Below, piece by piece: positions 22,807 to 35,400 of a stretch of DNA of 64,000 nucleotides. How positions within the stretch are numbered: position 1 is the first letter of the stretch; each line of letters opens with the position of its first letter. The notes beneath the pieces are model-generated. The model was not told the DNA's origin and made no database searches. It saw only the letters and a program-made list of their open reading frames with translations. The position numbers and the translations under genes are program-made. The stretch is from Halicephalobus mephisto (Eukaryota > Nematoda > Chromadorea > Rhabditida > Panagrolaimidae), in assembly GCA_009193035.1 (NCBI GenBank), contig SWDT01000047.1, positions 124,001 to 188,000 on the forward strand, written 5' to 3'.

Positions 22807-25800
22807 ATGGCTGATGACCCTGCTGCTGTGAATTTTCAAAAAAAATCTTCCAATTCAGACATGGATCAAGAAGAAAAAACGAACGATGAAGGACTACAGA
22901 TGAAGTTTAACTCGGATGTAAGTCTTAGTAATTTATATTTAATTAGAAAAATAACTAATGTTTATAAACTTTTTTGAATTACTGTATTTAAAAAATCATA
23001 AAATATTGTGGAAGATTTTTTTCAAAATTTATCGAATATTTTTGAAATTTATTCTGACACAAAATTGAAAATTCGCAAAAAAAATTTATTTGAGACGATG
23101 GTATTAAAAATTAAATATTTTTTTGTATTTTATTTCTAGAAAACTCATCAGCGTTTGTAAATAACTTCTAAAATGAGTTATTTGCAGTACGATTTTTCTG
23201 ATTTTTATAGAAAGTTTGTATTTTATAATTTTTGCAATAAAATCTAAGAAGACAGCAAAAGTTTCAAATCACAGAGCTCAAAGATCTGCAAATGTTTATA
23301 AATAGATTCGTCGTAAGGTGATTTTGAAACCCGTTATGATCAAAAGCACACTTTATACGTTCTGCAATTAATTTAAAAAAATTCAAAAATCTACGTATTA
23401 GCGAAGTGTGTCTCAATATCGAAGAAATTCTAAAATTCTAAATCCTTAAAATCAATTTTTTAAATATTTTTGTATTTTTTATTTATTCAAACTTTTTCGA
23501 AATTATCTCATCAAATTCATTCTGATCGGAAGTACGGAATTTGACGTCAAAGATTACAAAATTCGAATCTTCGAAAAAACCACAGTGATTATTATTAATT
23601 TTTAGGTAAAAGGAAGGTTTAAATTCAATGAAGTGACTATGGAACCCCAACCCCAACTCCCTCCGGTTTCTGAACGAAGAAATGAGAGTTTCCAAGACGT
23701 CGATCTTGAGATAAACGACCAGAAGGATAAGAGACAGTATTCGAGTTACACATTGCCGGGAGAAAACAAGAAAAAAAGTCTCGGGGAAAAAATCAAGGTA
23801 AAATCAATATCATTAAGAATGTAGAAAATCTGAAAATTTCACAGAAATTCCTAAAGCGTTTTATGATTTAGTTAAAACTTTTACAACTTTTTAAAATTAA
23901 AAGTTCTTGAAATTTCTAAAAGATTTTCGAGAATCGGTTTGAAGCAATTTATACTTTTTAAACAATATGATTCAGTTGAGATAATCTCAGATATTCTAGA
24001 ATGTCCTCGGAAGGAACAAGGTCGAGGAGACCTTCGGGGCACGATTCTCGGCTTCTGCTCATGAAATCAGAGGCCGTCGATTGAATTCCATTAATTCTGT
24101 ACACTCAGAAGGCTCCAACATTGGCTGTCCTTCGAAGACTTTTGAGATGCCTCCGATGATAGACTTCTATCGGCATTCCCTTCAAGGAGAAGACAAATCT
24201 CGTCCGACGATGAAGGACCTGATTCGTGGAAGTGAAAACGAAGACGAAACCATCGAGGAATTTGAGGAAAAAAACGCGAAAATTGTGGAATCACAGTTAA
24301 AATTTACGAAAAATGGGCATTCAAACAAAATTCATCCATCCGATAAGGAACTTCAAAAGACTACAGATGACCAACCGAAGAACAAATACGGATGGATTCA
24401 AGGAGTTCTAATCCGATGTGTGGCGAACATCTTCGGTGTCATGCTTTTCCTGAGAATGTCCTGGGTTGCTGGACAAGCAGGAATCTTGATGGGTTCTATG
24501 ATCGTCTGCTTAGCTTCTACCGTTACGACCATTACGGCTCTCTCCATGAGCGCCATCTCCACTAACGGACTTGTCAAAGGCGGAGGAGCTTACTACTTGG
24601 TAAATCAGTATTTGAAACACGCAATTCAATAACTTATTCAGATTTCCCGTTCTCTCGGTCCAGAATTCGGAGGATCGATTGGAGTCCTCTTCAGTATAGC
24701 CAATGCCGTCGGAGCAGCTATGCACATCGTCGGATTTGCCGAAACCTGTCGAGACCTCATGGTCGGCCGGGATATGACCATTTTCGATGGCGGAATAAAC
24801 GATGTCAGAGTTATCGGATTAAGTAAGTATTTATTTGTCCTAAACATTAAAGCTACTTTGCTCATTTGACTGTCCATTTACTTTTGGATTTGTTGATATA
24901 TCCAACAAATAAGTATTTGATCAGAAGCTTCTACGAAATAGAAATTAAGTTGCTTTCGTAAACATTTCAGATGAAACATTATTAAGAGTTATAATGTCTC
25001 AAAAACTAAATTTGTACATGCATATTACATTGATGTAAATTCAGGAGATCGAATATGTTCTAGAATAAGACTCTCGATTCAAATAGTTTCATATAGAAAG
25101 AATAATAGTTGATGTAATTTTATAACTTTGTTAATCATAGGGTTCTCAAAAAAGCATTTTGTTTTATTGATGAAAGTTAAATTAATTTATTTCCAGTAAC
25201 CTGTGTGATTCTGATATCCATCGTGTTCATCGGCCTTGATTTCGAATCTAAGATGCAGTTGTTCCTCATTATCATCATCTTCGCCGCTCTCGCTGACTTC
25301 TACATTGGGTCCTTCATTCCTCCTGATCATGGCGACCAGTTGATGGGAATAACGGGGTACTCTTGGGCAACTTTTCAGGAGAACCTCTACCCGTCCTTCA
25401 GACTAGGGTATAACTACTTTTCCGTTTTTGGTATTTACTTCCCTGCTGCTACTGGCATCATGGCTGGAGCTAACATCTCCGGGGATCTGAAGAACCCAGG
25501 TAAAGCCATCCCAAAGGGAACTCTACTGGCTATTGCCATTACAACCAGTGGCTACCTCTCTTTGGTTTGGATCACAGGAGCGTCTGTTGTTAGAGATGCT
25601 GATGGAATCAATGTCCCTGAGCTCTTAAACACCTCAATGACTTTGATGAACAATGGATGGTGGCCGAGCATGATCTTCACCAAAGTATTCGGGAAGGGCT
25701 ACCAAAACTACTACCAACCGGAATGTGTGGGCACTTCAAGTTGCAAATACGGGCTCATGAACAACTTCCAGGTAAATTTTGTACTTTATTCAACGTTGAG

Positions 25801-28800
25801 ATTTATGGGGAAGTTTCAAAAGCTTTTAAAATCTAGTACAAACTCTAGACAATGCTTCAAACTAAGAACTTCGAAAGCTTTCAGAAGAATTTGAGAATTC
25901 GTTCTGAGATAGCTTCATAAAAATATTGATTTTTATTTCTACAGTAATTTAACAATATATTCACTTCAGATTGTCGACGTGATATCAGTGTTCGCTCCTT
26001 TGGTGTTCTTTGGAATGGCCGCGTCCAGTCTTTCTTCCGCCTTACTTTGCCTCGTTTCTGGTCCTAAGATCTTCCAAGCCATCTGCAAGGACAAGATCTT
26101 CCCTTACATTTCCTACTTCGCCACAGGGTATGGAAAGAATCTGGAACCAAGAAAGGCTTACTTCCTCTGTTTCATAATCGCTTGTTTGATCATTGGTATC
26201 GGAGACTTGAACACCATCGCCCCGATTATTTCCAACTTTTACCTCTGTACCTATGCCTTGATTAATTTTGCTTGTTTCGATACGTCATTCGCCAAGTCCC
26301 CTGGATTCAGACCAAGTTTTAAATACTACAACCTCTGGGTCAGTCTAATTGGAGCACTTCTGTGTATATGCATCATGTTCATCATCTCTTGGTTCAACGC
26401 TTTGTTGACCTTCATGTTCTTCGGACTTTTGTTCCTCTACATGACTCATAGGAAACCAGATGTGAATTGGGGATCTTCAACTCAAGCTCATAGTTACCGC
26501 CACGCTCTCCAATACGTACAGAAATTAGAAGGCATCGGAGAACATGTTAAAAACTACCGTCCACAGATATTAGTATTGACAGGAAATCCAGCTGCAAGAC
26601 CGAGTTTCGTGGACTTTGCTTACGCAATTACAAAGGGAAATAGTCTTCTCATCTGCGGTCACGTCGTTCCGGTGAGTTTGTTTTTTAAATTCCACATACA
26701 ATAAGTAAGATAATTCATCTTTGAGGGGTACTATGATATCAACTATGATTTCTTAAACACTAACCTTACTTAACACGTTGACGACAATACGAGTCATTTC
26801 TGGGTCGTAAGTTGGTGGCGCGTTGGGACAATACGACCCAGAAATGAGTCGTAAGAAACGAACGCCAAAAAAACGGCTGGTCCCAATCGCCGCCAGCCAA
26901 AAACACGCTCGGTCGTCAACGTGTTAATATAAGGTTTTGAGTGAAAAATACTTACACCGTAAGCTTTCTATTAGGTAGTGAGATGAAACTGAGTGGATAA
27001 GACAGAAATATGCAGTTAAGTAAGGTACTTTCTATATCATCAAAATTATTTAAATATATTAGTAACAAGGTATTTTTATGCTCTCAAGACGGTTTAAATA
27101 TATTAGAAAATATGATCATAAACTTATAAAAATGTATAATGTTATTAGGAAGTTCGACATCAACATATACACATTCTGTTTTTCGAATGGAAAAAATTTC
27201 CAATAATTACTAAATTCGTCATTTTCTTCATGATCTTAAACATTCCTTAGGTCAAAGAATAAGACACGATTTCGTAATTCTATTAAAGATTAATCTCCAA
27301 CTTTGTAAATTGCCCTACCGAAAACGGATTTCTTCATTCATATCATGAAAATATATTTTTAATTTTATTTATAATTTTATTTTTTAAAAAATCTGACTTC
27401 AGTACTCGCTCAATGACTCTGTCCATCAGATGATGAACAAACTTCGAGAACAACTGAAGCCCTGGTTCCGGAAACGTCACATAAAATCTTTCTACATGTC
27501 CGTTGCGAATACAGACTTCCGTCAAGGGATTCAGAGCCTTATACAGAGTACTGGATTAGGTAGACTGAAACCGAATATCTTGTTGATCGGGTTCAAACAA
27601 GACTGGGCTTCCAATGGAGTCGAAGGATTAAATCAAATTAAGAATTACTTCGGAGCGATCCAGGATGCGTTCTCGAGCGAACTGGCCGTCTGTATTCTCA
27701 GAAACGGTGATGAAGGATTGGACTTCAGTGAGGTCATCCAGAAACATAATCTGCTTTCCGGATTCCCGAAAATCGAACCGGTAAATATAAGGTCTTCCAT
27801 GAAAGGCCACTTCAGGATCAAGGGCAGAAGAGCTAGTCTTGTCTTGGCCAATGCCGTCAACTTCAACCAGAATCCAGATGCCGAAGCTGCTCAAACCATC
27901 AGCAGAACGGATTCTGTTGGAGAAGCAAGGAAGTCCAGCGACACCGAATCCAGTGAAATGTCGGTGGAAAGCAGTTTGAGAGGGATTCCAAAGCACTACA
28001 ATGAAGAGCAAGTTGAGGTTTTGACTTCCATCAACAAGTTCCAGTTCAAAGTCAAGAAAGGAACGATCGACGTCTGGTGGCTCTACGACGATGGTGGATT
28101 GAGTTTGCTCATCCCCTACTTGCTAACTCAAGGCAAAAGCTATCTCGAGGTCAGGCTTAAAAAATGATTAACAACAATTACAATTTTAAAAAAATATGAT
28201 TTTCGAATTTTTTGAAGCTATTTCAGAGAGTGGGATTTATCACAAGAGAAAAAACTGATAATCCATAGTTCAAATTTCCTGATTCATTTTTATTTATTTT
28301 ATCCAAGTTTTAAATTTCTAAAAAGATCCACAAATTTGTATCAAAACGATTTTGAATATTTTATTTTTTAATTTTTATAAAAATAGTAATTATTGAATAA
28401 TTATGTTTTCAGCACTCTAATCTGCGTGTTTTCACTTTATCATCGCATTCGAAAAGAATCGACGAACAAGAACGGAATCTGGCTTCTCTGTTGACGAAGT
28501 TCAGAATCGACTGTGCCGAAGTGACTGTTTTGTCCGATTACTCCAGAGCCCCGAGTCCGAAGCTGCTCAGTGACTTCGAGGACCTCATTACGCCCTTCAT
28601 CTACGACGACACAACTTCGGAGTCCTCGTCCACCCCTTCTAAAGACGGTCTGATCTCCAAGACTGAACTTATTTCTCAACAGGAAAGGACCTGGAAGACC
28701 CTGAGGACCGCGGAGCAGCTGCAGAAGTACTCCTCGAAGAGCGACCTCATCGTGATTACCCTCCCTGTACCCCGAAAAGGCCTCATCAGCGGTTGTCTCT

Positions 28801-28892
28801 ACATGGCCTGGCTCGACGTCATGACTCGAGGACTTCCCCCTACCCTCTTCGTCCGCGGTAATCAACAATCTGTTCTTACTTTTTATTCTTAA
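22807..28892 (+). CDS. NKCC-type cotransporter, tandem copy 2, with NCC-like TM3 histidine (about 1195 aa)
   Basis: Exons 22807-22917, 23606-23797, 24000-24599, 24642-24822, 25197-25771, 25970-26671, 27403-28149, 28413-28892 (last start +/-1). From exon 3 on, every exon has the same length as in copy 1. Same architecture: IDFYRHS and [10 protein letters not shown] in the N-terminus, [13 protein letters not shown] in TM1, FPAATG, SSLSSAL, and a C-terminus ending QSVLTFYS. Notable residue: TM3 reads AMHIVGFAE, His329 by my count (CAC at 24723-24725), where copies 1 and 3 have Tyr. In NKCC1 this Tyr coordinates K+; in vertebrate NCC it is His. The N-terminus reads GRFKF, a near-miss of the RFxV/I docking motif. 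An in-frame ATG at 22744 could extend the protein, but MADDPA is the start shared with copy 1. AATAAA near 28919. Confidence 0.9.
26770..26927. mobile_element. piggyBac-like MITE (TTAA-flanked) in intron 6 of NKCC copy 2
   Basis: Perfect terminal inverted repeat TTAACACGTTGACGAC at both ends, so the element sits between TTAA sites. An inner hairpin is formed by GAGTCATTTCTGGGTCGTA and TACGACCCAGAAATGAGTC. About 158 bp, far richer in GC than the intron around it. TTAA target duplication is the mark of piggyBac elements. Confidence 0.75.
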
Positions 28893-29299
28893 ATTCATAA
28901 ACATCGATTTTAGAAAAAAATAAAATTTCGTAATTACTCATCGATTTCGAAAAAGAAAACCAATTTTCTGTATTATTTAAAAAAATTAAAATTCGTTATT
29001 TGCTCAATCGATAAGACGGAATTTGGCGTTTTTTGGCTAAAGACAAAAGCAAATAAGCTCAAAAGGTATTTTTCCACATTTTGCAGTTTTTTTGGGATCT
29101 TTGATTTTTATCTTTATAATTTTCAAAATCACTTTTTCTGTCTGATCGGATTTTTTCTAAAAGATAATGTAGGTCGTCTTCGGCGTACTTTTTTCTCCAT
29201 GACCTTAAGGAAAAATATAAAATATTATAAATTCTGAAATTTCGTAAGTTTTAATAAATGTTTTTAGAAATTTTCGAAATCACATAAATATTAATTTTT

Positions 29300-29870
29300 A
29301 CAATTTTGGTCCTGACTGGAAAATTCTAAAAATTTTAATATGAATTTTTGCAGAATTTTAAATAAGAAAATGTTTTTAAAACTATGTAGAATAATGTAAA
29401 AGTTAATTTTTACAATTTCGGTCCTGACTGGAAAGTTCTAAAAATTCGTGTTGAGAGAATTTTTTGGAATTTTAAAGATTTTAATTTTTTAATAAATATA
29501 AATATTATTCTATAATTTTCTAAATATTTCTAAAAACTTAAAATCTAAGTTCCACAATTTCGGTCTTGACTGGAAAGTTTTAAAAATTCGTGTTGAGAGA
29601 ATTTTTTGGAATTTTAAATATTTTAATTTTTTTAATAAATATAAATATTATTTTATAGTTTACTAAATATTTCTAAAAACTTAAAATCTAAGTTCCACAA
29701 TTTCTGTCTTGACTGGAAAGTTCTAAAAATTCGTGTTGAGAGAATTTTTTGGAATTTTAAGTATTTTAATTTTCTAAATATTTCTAAAAACTTAAAATCT
29801 AAGTTCCACAATTTTTATTCTTAATTGGAAAATTCCCAAAAATTTGTCAGAATTTTAAACTGAAAATTTA
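29300..29870 (+). repeat. Cluster of five dispersed-core repeats
   Basis: The core GTCCTGACTGGAAAGTTCTA followed by AAAAATTCGTGTTGAGAGAA recurs near 29309, 29420, 29559, 29704 and 29818 (last degraded), with a period of about 140 bp. Spacers are AT-rich and partly alike (CTTAAAATCTAAGTTCCACA). The same core occurs on either strand near 50640, 53040-53300, 56260-56670 and 62790-62930. Confidence 0.6.
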
Positions 29871-29959
29871 TTTTTCAATAATATTATACTTTTTGAAAAA
29901 TTTAATTGCGGTCATAAATGAAGAAAATTATCTTTAAAATTGAGATGATTATCAGTGGT

Positions 29960-30110
29960 CTTTGATTTGATGACCTAAGGAGGCCTACGCTTCTTCCGGT
30001 ACTGGCCCCCATGGAGATTTCCTTCTCCATTTCGGTTTACGTCGAGAAAGCCGCAGGCCGGGTTTGTCCTCTTCGCCGGTCAAGTGGGCGATGTCCGCGG
30101 GCAGTCGGAA
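29960..30110. promoter_or_regulatory. GC-rich island, possible promoter/leader of NKCC copy 3
   Basis: An isolated stretch with clearly higher GC (GGCCTACGCTTCTTCCGG, GCCGCAGGCCGGG, GATGTCCGCGGGCAGTCGG) in a region that is otherwise mostly A and T. There is no long open frame with splice support. It lies 2.3 kb before the first coding exon of copy 3. Confidence 0.3.
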
Positions 30111-30620
30111 CTAGAATTATTTTGACCGTTTTGTCTTCTTTCGAACAGAAAATCCGGCATTTATTCATTCTACAACGATTTTGAAAATTTTTAATCGAAA
30201 TTCATATATCAATTTTTTTTTAAAAATAAAAATTTTTAAAGATTTTTTTCTCGTTGCTGTGGGAGATTTTCCATCTTTTTTCGGTTTCGCTACTGAATAG
30301 GACCGTTGCTTCGGGGAAATGCCTTGAGAAAACTTCCGAAAATCACGTGAACGATTAAGAAAAATCACCGTAAAAATTTTCAATGATTAATGATAGTGAT
30401 TCCAAGCCAAACAAGCCGTCGAGTGGCCGGTTTGACTGGTTTGTGGCCATTTTTCACAACTGAAATTGATTGAAAAGCTGGCAGCTGGCGGCAAACCGGG
30501 GCCAAATAGTTCTGCGGTTGATTGGCTTTTTATTATTTGGGATTTTAATAAACTTCCTTTATTCTTTTTAAAACTTATTTTTTCATATATATTTTTTGTT
30601 TCCATATTCACCCGTAAGTT

Positions 30621-30910
30621 GTCACCTATGATTTCTTCTACTTTTTATATTATTTTAACAAAATTTTTGGGATTTTTGTGAATTATTTTTTTACCTAATT
30701 TCTTCCATGGACTTTTTCCTAATTTTCCTACTTTTTTCATATATCATTATTTTATGTTTTTCCTCTAATCTCGCCTATAGGTCGTTACCTATGATTTCTT
30801 CTACTTTTTATATTATTTTAACAAAATTTTTGGGATTTTTGTGAATTATTTTTTTACCTAATTTCTTCTGTGAACTTTTTCCTACTTTTTTCATATATCA
30901 TTATTTCATG
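30621..30910 (+). repeat. Tandem duplication, 163-bp period
   Basis: The segment starting CACCTATGATTTCTTCTACT recurs at about 30784, and both copies continue through ACAAAATTTTTGGGATTTTT and CCTAATTTCTTC. The copies are nearly identical, so the duplication is recent. Confidence 0.8.
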
Positions 30911-32325
30911 TTTTTTCTTCTAATTTCGTCTACAGGTTCCCCATGATCCCCTGCGTTTTTCTCTTTCATCAACTTTTTAGGATCTTTAGAGGTCATTGTT
31001 TTTTACCTAATGTTATCCATAGTTTTTTTCCTATTTTTCTGTTATTTTAATATTTCTTTATGTTTATGATTAATCTATGTTTTCGTTTTCTTATCATACG
31101 CCCTTTATTTTGATTTTTACAATTTTTTCTTTGTTTTAATTTTGTTTAAATATCTACATGGATCACAATTTTATACAATTTTTATTTTCAATCTAATCTG
31201 TGGATGCTTTTTATGTTATTTTAATGAAATTTTTACAAATTATTTTTGATCAATTTCCTATTTTATGTTATATATAGGTTTTTTCATAATTTTTTATTAC
31301 TTTTTTCATAATTTTTTATTACTTTTTTATATTTTTTAAATATATTTTTTTATTTGTTTTTTATTTTCTAAGCCCCTTGATTTTTACTAATTTTTTGAAC
31401 TTAAATAAATTTCGCTTATTTTCATAATTTATTGTTTCGTGTGTTTTTCTTTTCCAGTGGCATTGATAGATTTTTTCCAAGATTTCTACCGGTTCTTCTT
31501 TCAATTTAGTCAACTTTGTTTAATTTGTATATAAATCATTGTTCCTTATTTTTTGTATTTTTATTCGTCTTTTGTCGTGACTTTTGCTAATTTTTCTTTT
31601 TAGTTAATTTCATTTTTATACAAATTGTTATGCATTTTTTTTGGTTAATTTTATTTTTATACGAATTGTTATGCATTTTTTTTGGTTAATTTTATTTTTA
31701 TACAAATTGTTATGCATTTCTTTTTTATTTAATCCTTAAATCCCTTGAAATCCTTAGAAAATTCACAATTTTAATGAACTTTAGTTTTTATGTATAATTT
31801 TTTATTTTTCTTATCTAACATTCTTAGACCATCAACATTTCTAAATTTTTTCTGATTTTAATCAATTTGTATGAATCATTGTCTAGATTTTTTTGCAATT
31901 TCAGAAACCTTTTGCGATTCTTCTTGGTTTTTCTAAATTTTAATTGGTCTACTTTTTGTGAATCATTATTTTATGGATTTTCCCTAACATTATTCGTGGA
32001 TTGTTAGCCAAAGTTTCCACGAGTTTTTCCCATAGTTTAATCAATTTTGTTTATTTTTTATGTGAATCATTGTCCGTATATTTTTTGTAATCTCATTTAC
32101 GGACCCCTTTATTATGTTTCTCACTAGTTTTTTAATGGATTTATTTTTTATGTATTGTTATTTCTTATTTTTTAAATATCATTCATAGTTCCTTCCGCAA
32201 AAGTTCCCACAAAAATTTTCCGATGTTTTTTCCTGTTTCGTAGAATGTTCAATATTCGTCGTTAAGCATTGTTCTCTTGAATTAGTCTCATATTTGTTTT
32301 AAGCTTACAATTTCAATTGATAGCT

Positions 32326-32338
32326 TTTTATTTGCAGA
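32326..32338 (+). promoter_or_regulatory. Putative trans-splice acceptor of NKCC copy 3
   Basis: CTTTTTATTTGCAG lies 72 nt upstream of the ATG at 32411, with no coding exon visible before it. A strong acceptor just before a start codon is what a spliced-leader site looks like. A cis intron from the upstream GC-rich islands is the alternative. Confidence 0.4.
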
Positions 32339-32410
32339 ATATATGATGAATCAGTTTTAACCTTTGTTGAATTACAATTTGAAAAGGATCTATATTACTG
32401 AGGTCCAAAC

Positions 32411-35400
32411 ATGTCTAGTAAAAATAATGCATCAAGACGATATTCTGATGATCCTCTGCTTCCTAAATATGATGGAAATGAAAGACGAGGAAGTAATTCT
32501 AGCAGATTTCAAGTATGTTTATTTTTAAATTTGAAAAAAGTAGAATTTAAAGTTTTTGAAATAGAATAAAAAAGTTTTGAAATTTTCTAAAATGTTGTGG
32601 GAACTTTTAGAATCTTTTGGGAATTCCAAAGAAATTTTTAATCTCTAAGAATTTCATAAAAGTTTCTAAATTTTTTTAAAGTTCAGTGAATTTAAAAAAA
32701 TTTTATATTTTTAGAATTTTAATGTTTTTTAATTTTAAGAAATTTTTATTTTTCTGGAATTTTCGAGAATTTTAACTTTTTAAAATTTTATTTTTCTGGA
32801 ATTTTCGAGAAGTTTAAGATTGAAATTTTTAAAATGAAAATCTATGACTTTGGGTTTTAAGTTTTAAAGAAATTGTATTACTTTATGTTGGAAAAAATCG
32901 TAAAAATTTCTTAATTTTCATAATATTGTGATTGTTTGATGAAGGAAGAGTTTACAAAAGCTGCTAAGTACACTCACGAGTTTTGCGGCACTGCGCGAAG
33001 TTGCTACAAGTATGGGTGGGACGTTGGTCTAACTGCTTTATTAGCTATCTTCATTAATGATTCGTTGCTTCCTTAGTGAAGTGGATGATGTCTTGCTTTT
33101 GTGCTTTATCAAATCTTTTTGGTCGTTGAACTTAAAAGAATTTTTTTTTAAATCATAGATCATTAAAATTCGTAACATTTAAATGGTATTTGATCATATT
33201 TTTGATTTTTTTGTTTTAAAAATTCGCTTTTTCGGACATTTTTTGTTTGTGCAAGAACATCTAAGCCGACGAAATCTATTCATTGATGCCATTTATTCCA
33301 TTCTAGACCAATGGCTTGTAAATTGAATTTTTTTAAAATGGCATTTTTAATTTTTTTTTGTTAGTTTTCAGTGAAATTTTATTATTTTGTAAGGATTAAA
33401 AGTATCTGATTAAACGCGGAAGTTTTTGAAAAATTTAAAAGCCTCTTATTTTTTAGTTTAAGTGGGGTTAATGAAATTGTCAAGATGAGAAAAATTTCAT
33501 CAAGATTTATGGTGAGATAAAAAAATATACTTTTTTAATTTTTGTTTTAAAGAAAATTTTTTTAGGTAACGAAATCTGATGAAGAATCAGCAAATTTTCA
33601 AGAAATGAATCCTCAAGAAGAACTTATTAAAAATGGATTAGATATCAATATGGAAGAATCATTAAGGAAAGTTAGTTCTGCTGGTCGATTTAAGGTTTTT
33701 ACAAATCCGAATTCTAATCAAAGGGATAGAGCAGAAACAGCGCCTCCAGATACCAAGGAAGATGAAACAAATGGAACCCGTGTTCATTTTTCTGTTGATG
33801 AAAAAGATTCGCCGAATTTTAATGACACTGTAGGATCGGAAAATGTGGATTCTACCTTGGCTCATACAAAAAGTTGGAGGTGAGTACTTTTTAGTTTAAT
33901 AAGAAAAATATTTTTAAAATGGTTTATATAAAAAATTTTAATATTTTTAAAATTTGTTAATTTTAGTTTTTATGATTTTGATTACTTTTTTGGAAAATTA
34001 AATGGAATTAGTCTAGAAATGTAATTTTAAAAATATTAGAATGGAAAACAAAAAGATATTAATGGTTTTTACTAGAACAATAAGATGCAATTTTTGTAAT
34101 TTTCATAAGACCATTGAGCGTCTTTTATGTCCTACAGTATTCCACACTGCTTGATATTCAGGCTATCAATTCAGGTCCTTTTTGGTTTAATTTCTGTCTT
34201 AATAGTTATGAATTTAGTTTTGTTTTTTATTTTTAAGTTATTATTGGGATAGAAAACAGAAAAATATTAATAATCTATACTAGGACAATAAGGCAGGTAT
34301 AATTTTTATATCATTCTATAAAATAAAACCAAGAAACTCACTTATGTTCTACAGTATTCTAAGTTTTCTGATATTCAGGTTATTGCCTCAGGTCATTTCT
34401 TTCTAATCTAATTTCTGTTCCAATAAAGAAATTAGAACTTGACAAATAATTAAGAGATTTACGTCTTTAAAGTTGTTTGGAATTTGTTGTTTTTGAATTT
34501 TTTAAAAGTACATTTAGCTGATGAGCTGTAAGATGAATTTGTAATTTGTTATGTAGCGTCATTTTAAAGTAAAATTTTTCAGACAATGTGCTACATTAGA
34601 ACATCCTCCGATTATCGATTTTTATCGAAATACGATGGGACCTGATGGTATTACAAATACGAGACCTTCGATGATGGAACTTATTAGAGGAGAAAAAGTT
34701 GAACAAGATGACTTGAAAGACTTTAAAGATAAAAATGTTGAAATTGTTGAAAGTCAAATGACACCTGAAAGAGATCCTAAATTATTAGAACAATTTCAAC
34801 CTCCTCCATCAACTCCAAGATCGAAATTTGGATGGATAGAAGGAGTTTTTTTTCGATGTATTTTGAATATTTTTGGTGTTATGCTATATCTTCGAGTAAG
34901 TTGGGTTGCTGGACAAGCAGGAATCCTACTTGGTACGTTGGTTGTGTTATTAGCATCATTGGTAACAACAATAACGACTTTGTCTACGTGTGCTATATGT
35001 ACTAATGGAGTAAGTTTTTAAAGTTTTAATTTAATAATTTTAATAATTTAGATTTGATGAATTATGTAGGTGTTGTGATTTTTTAAAATATTAGTAGTTT
35101 TATATATGAAAGTTAATTTTAGAGGATGGACAGAGGGTTATGTACTCTGTATGTTGTGGTTCAGAAAGTTTCGGGTAGATTGTATTTCTAAAAAATCAAA
35201 GAATTTTTTAAAATTATGAAATAACGTAAAATTGAGATTTTAGAAAATTTTCATTTTTAAAAAGTTTTGAAATTTTTGTTGAAATAAGTTTATAAAAAAA
35301 TTATTTTCATTTTGTAATATATAGTTAATTACGGTGGTTAGTGAATATTTGAACACAAGTATCTAAAATTGAGATTTTAGAAAATTTTGATTTTTAAAAA

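Larger units (their letters stand above)
28893..32410. other. Long spacer upstream of NKCC copy 3
   Basis: Contains five copies of the dispersed TGACTGGAAAGTTCTAAAAA motif (29300-29860), a GC-rich island at 29960-30110, a second less AT-rich stretch at 30366-30520 and a 163-bp tandem duplication at 30621-30910. The islands could be the promoter and 5' leader of copy 3. Nothing gene-like seen in 31000-32300. Confidence 0.45.

Noticed and set aside
28440..28904. 154-aa open frame antisense to the last exon of NKCC copy 2 (and 142 aa at 18787-19215)
   Set aside because: Exact shadow of a conserved coding exon; codon bias of the sense strand leaves the antisense open. No splice or start evidence.
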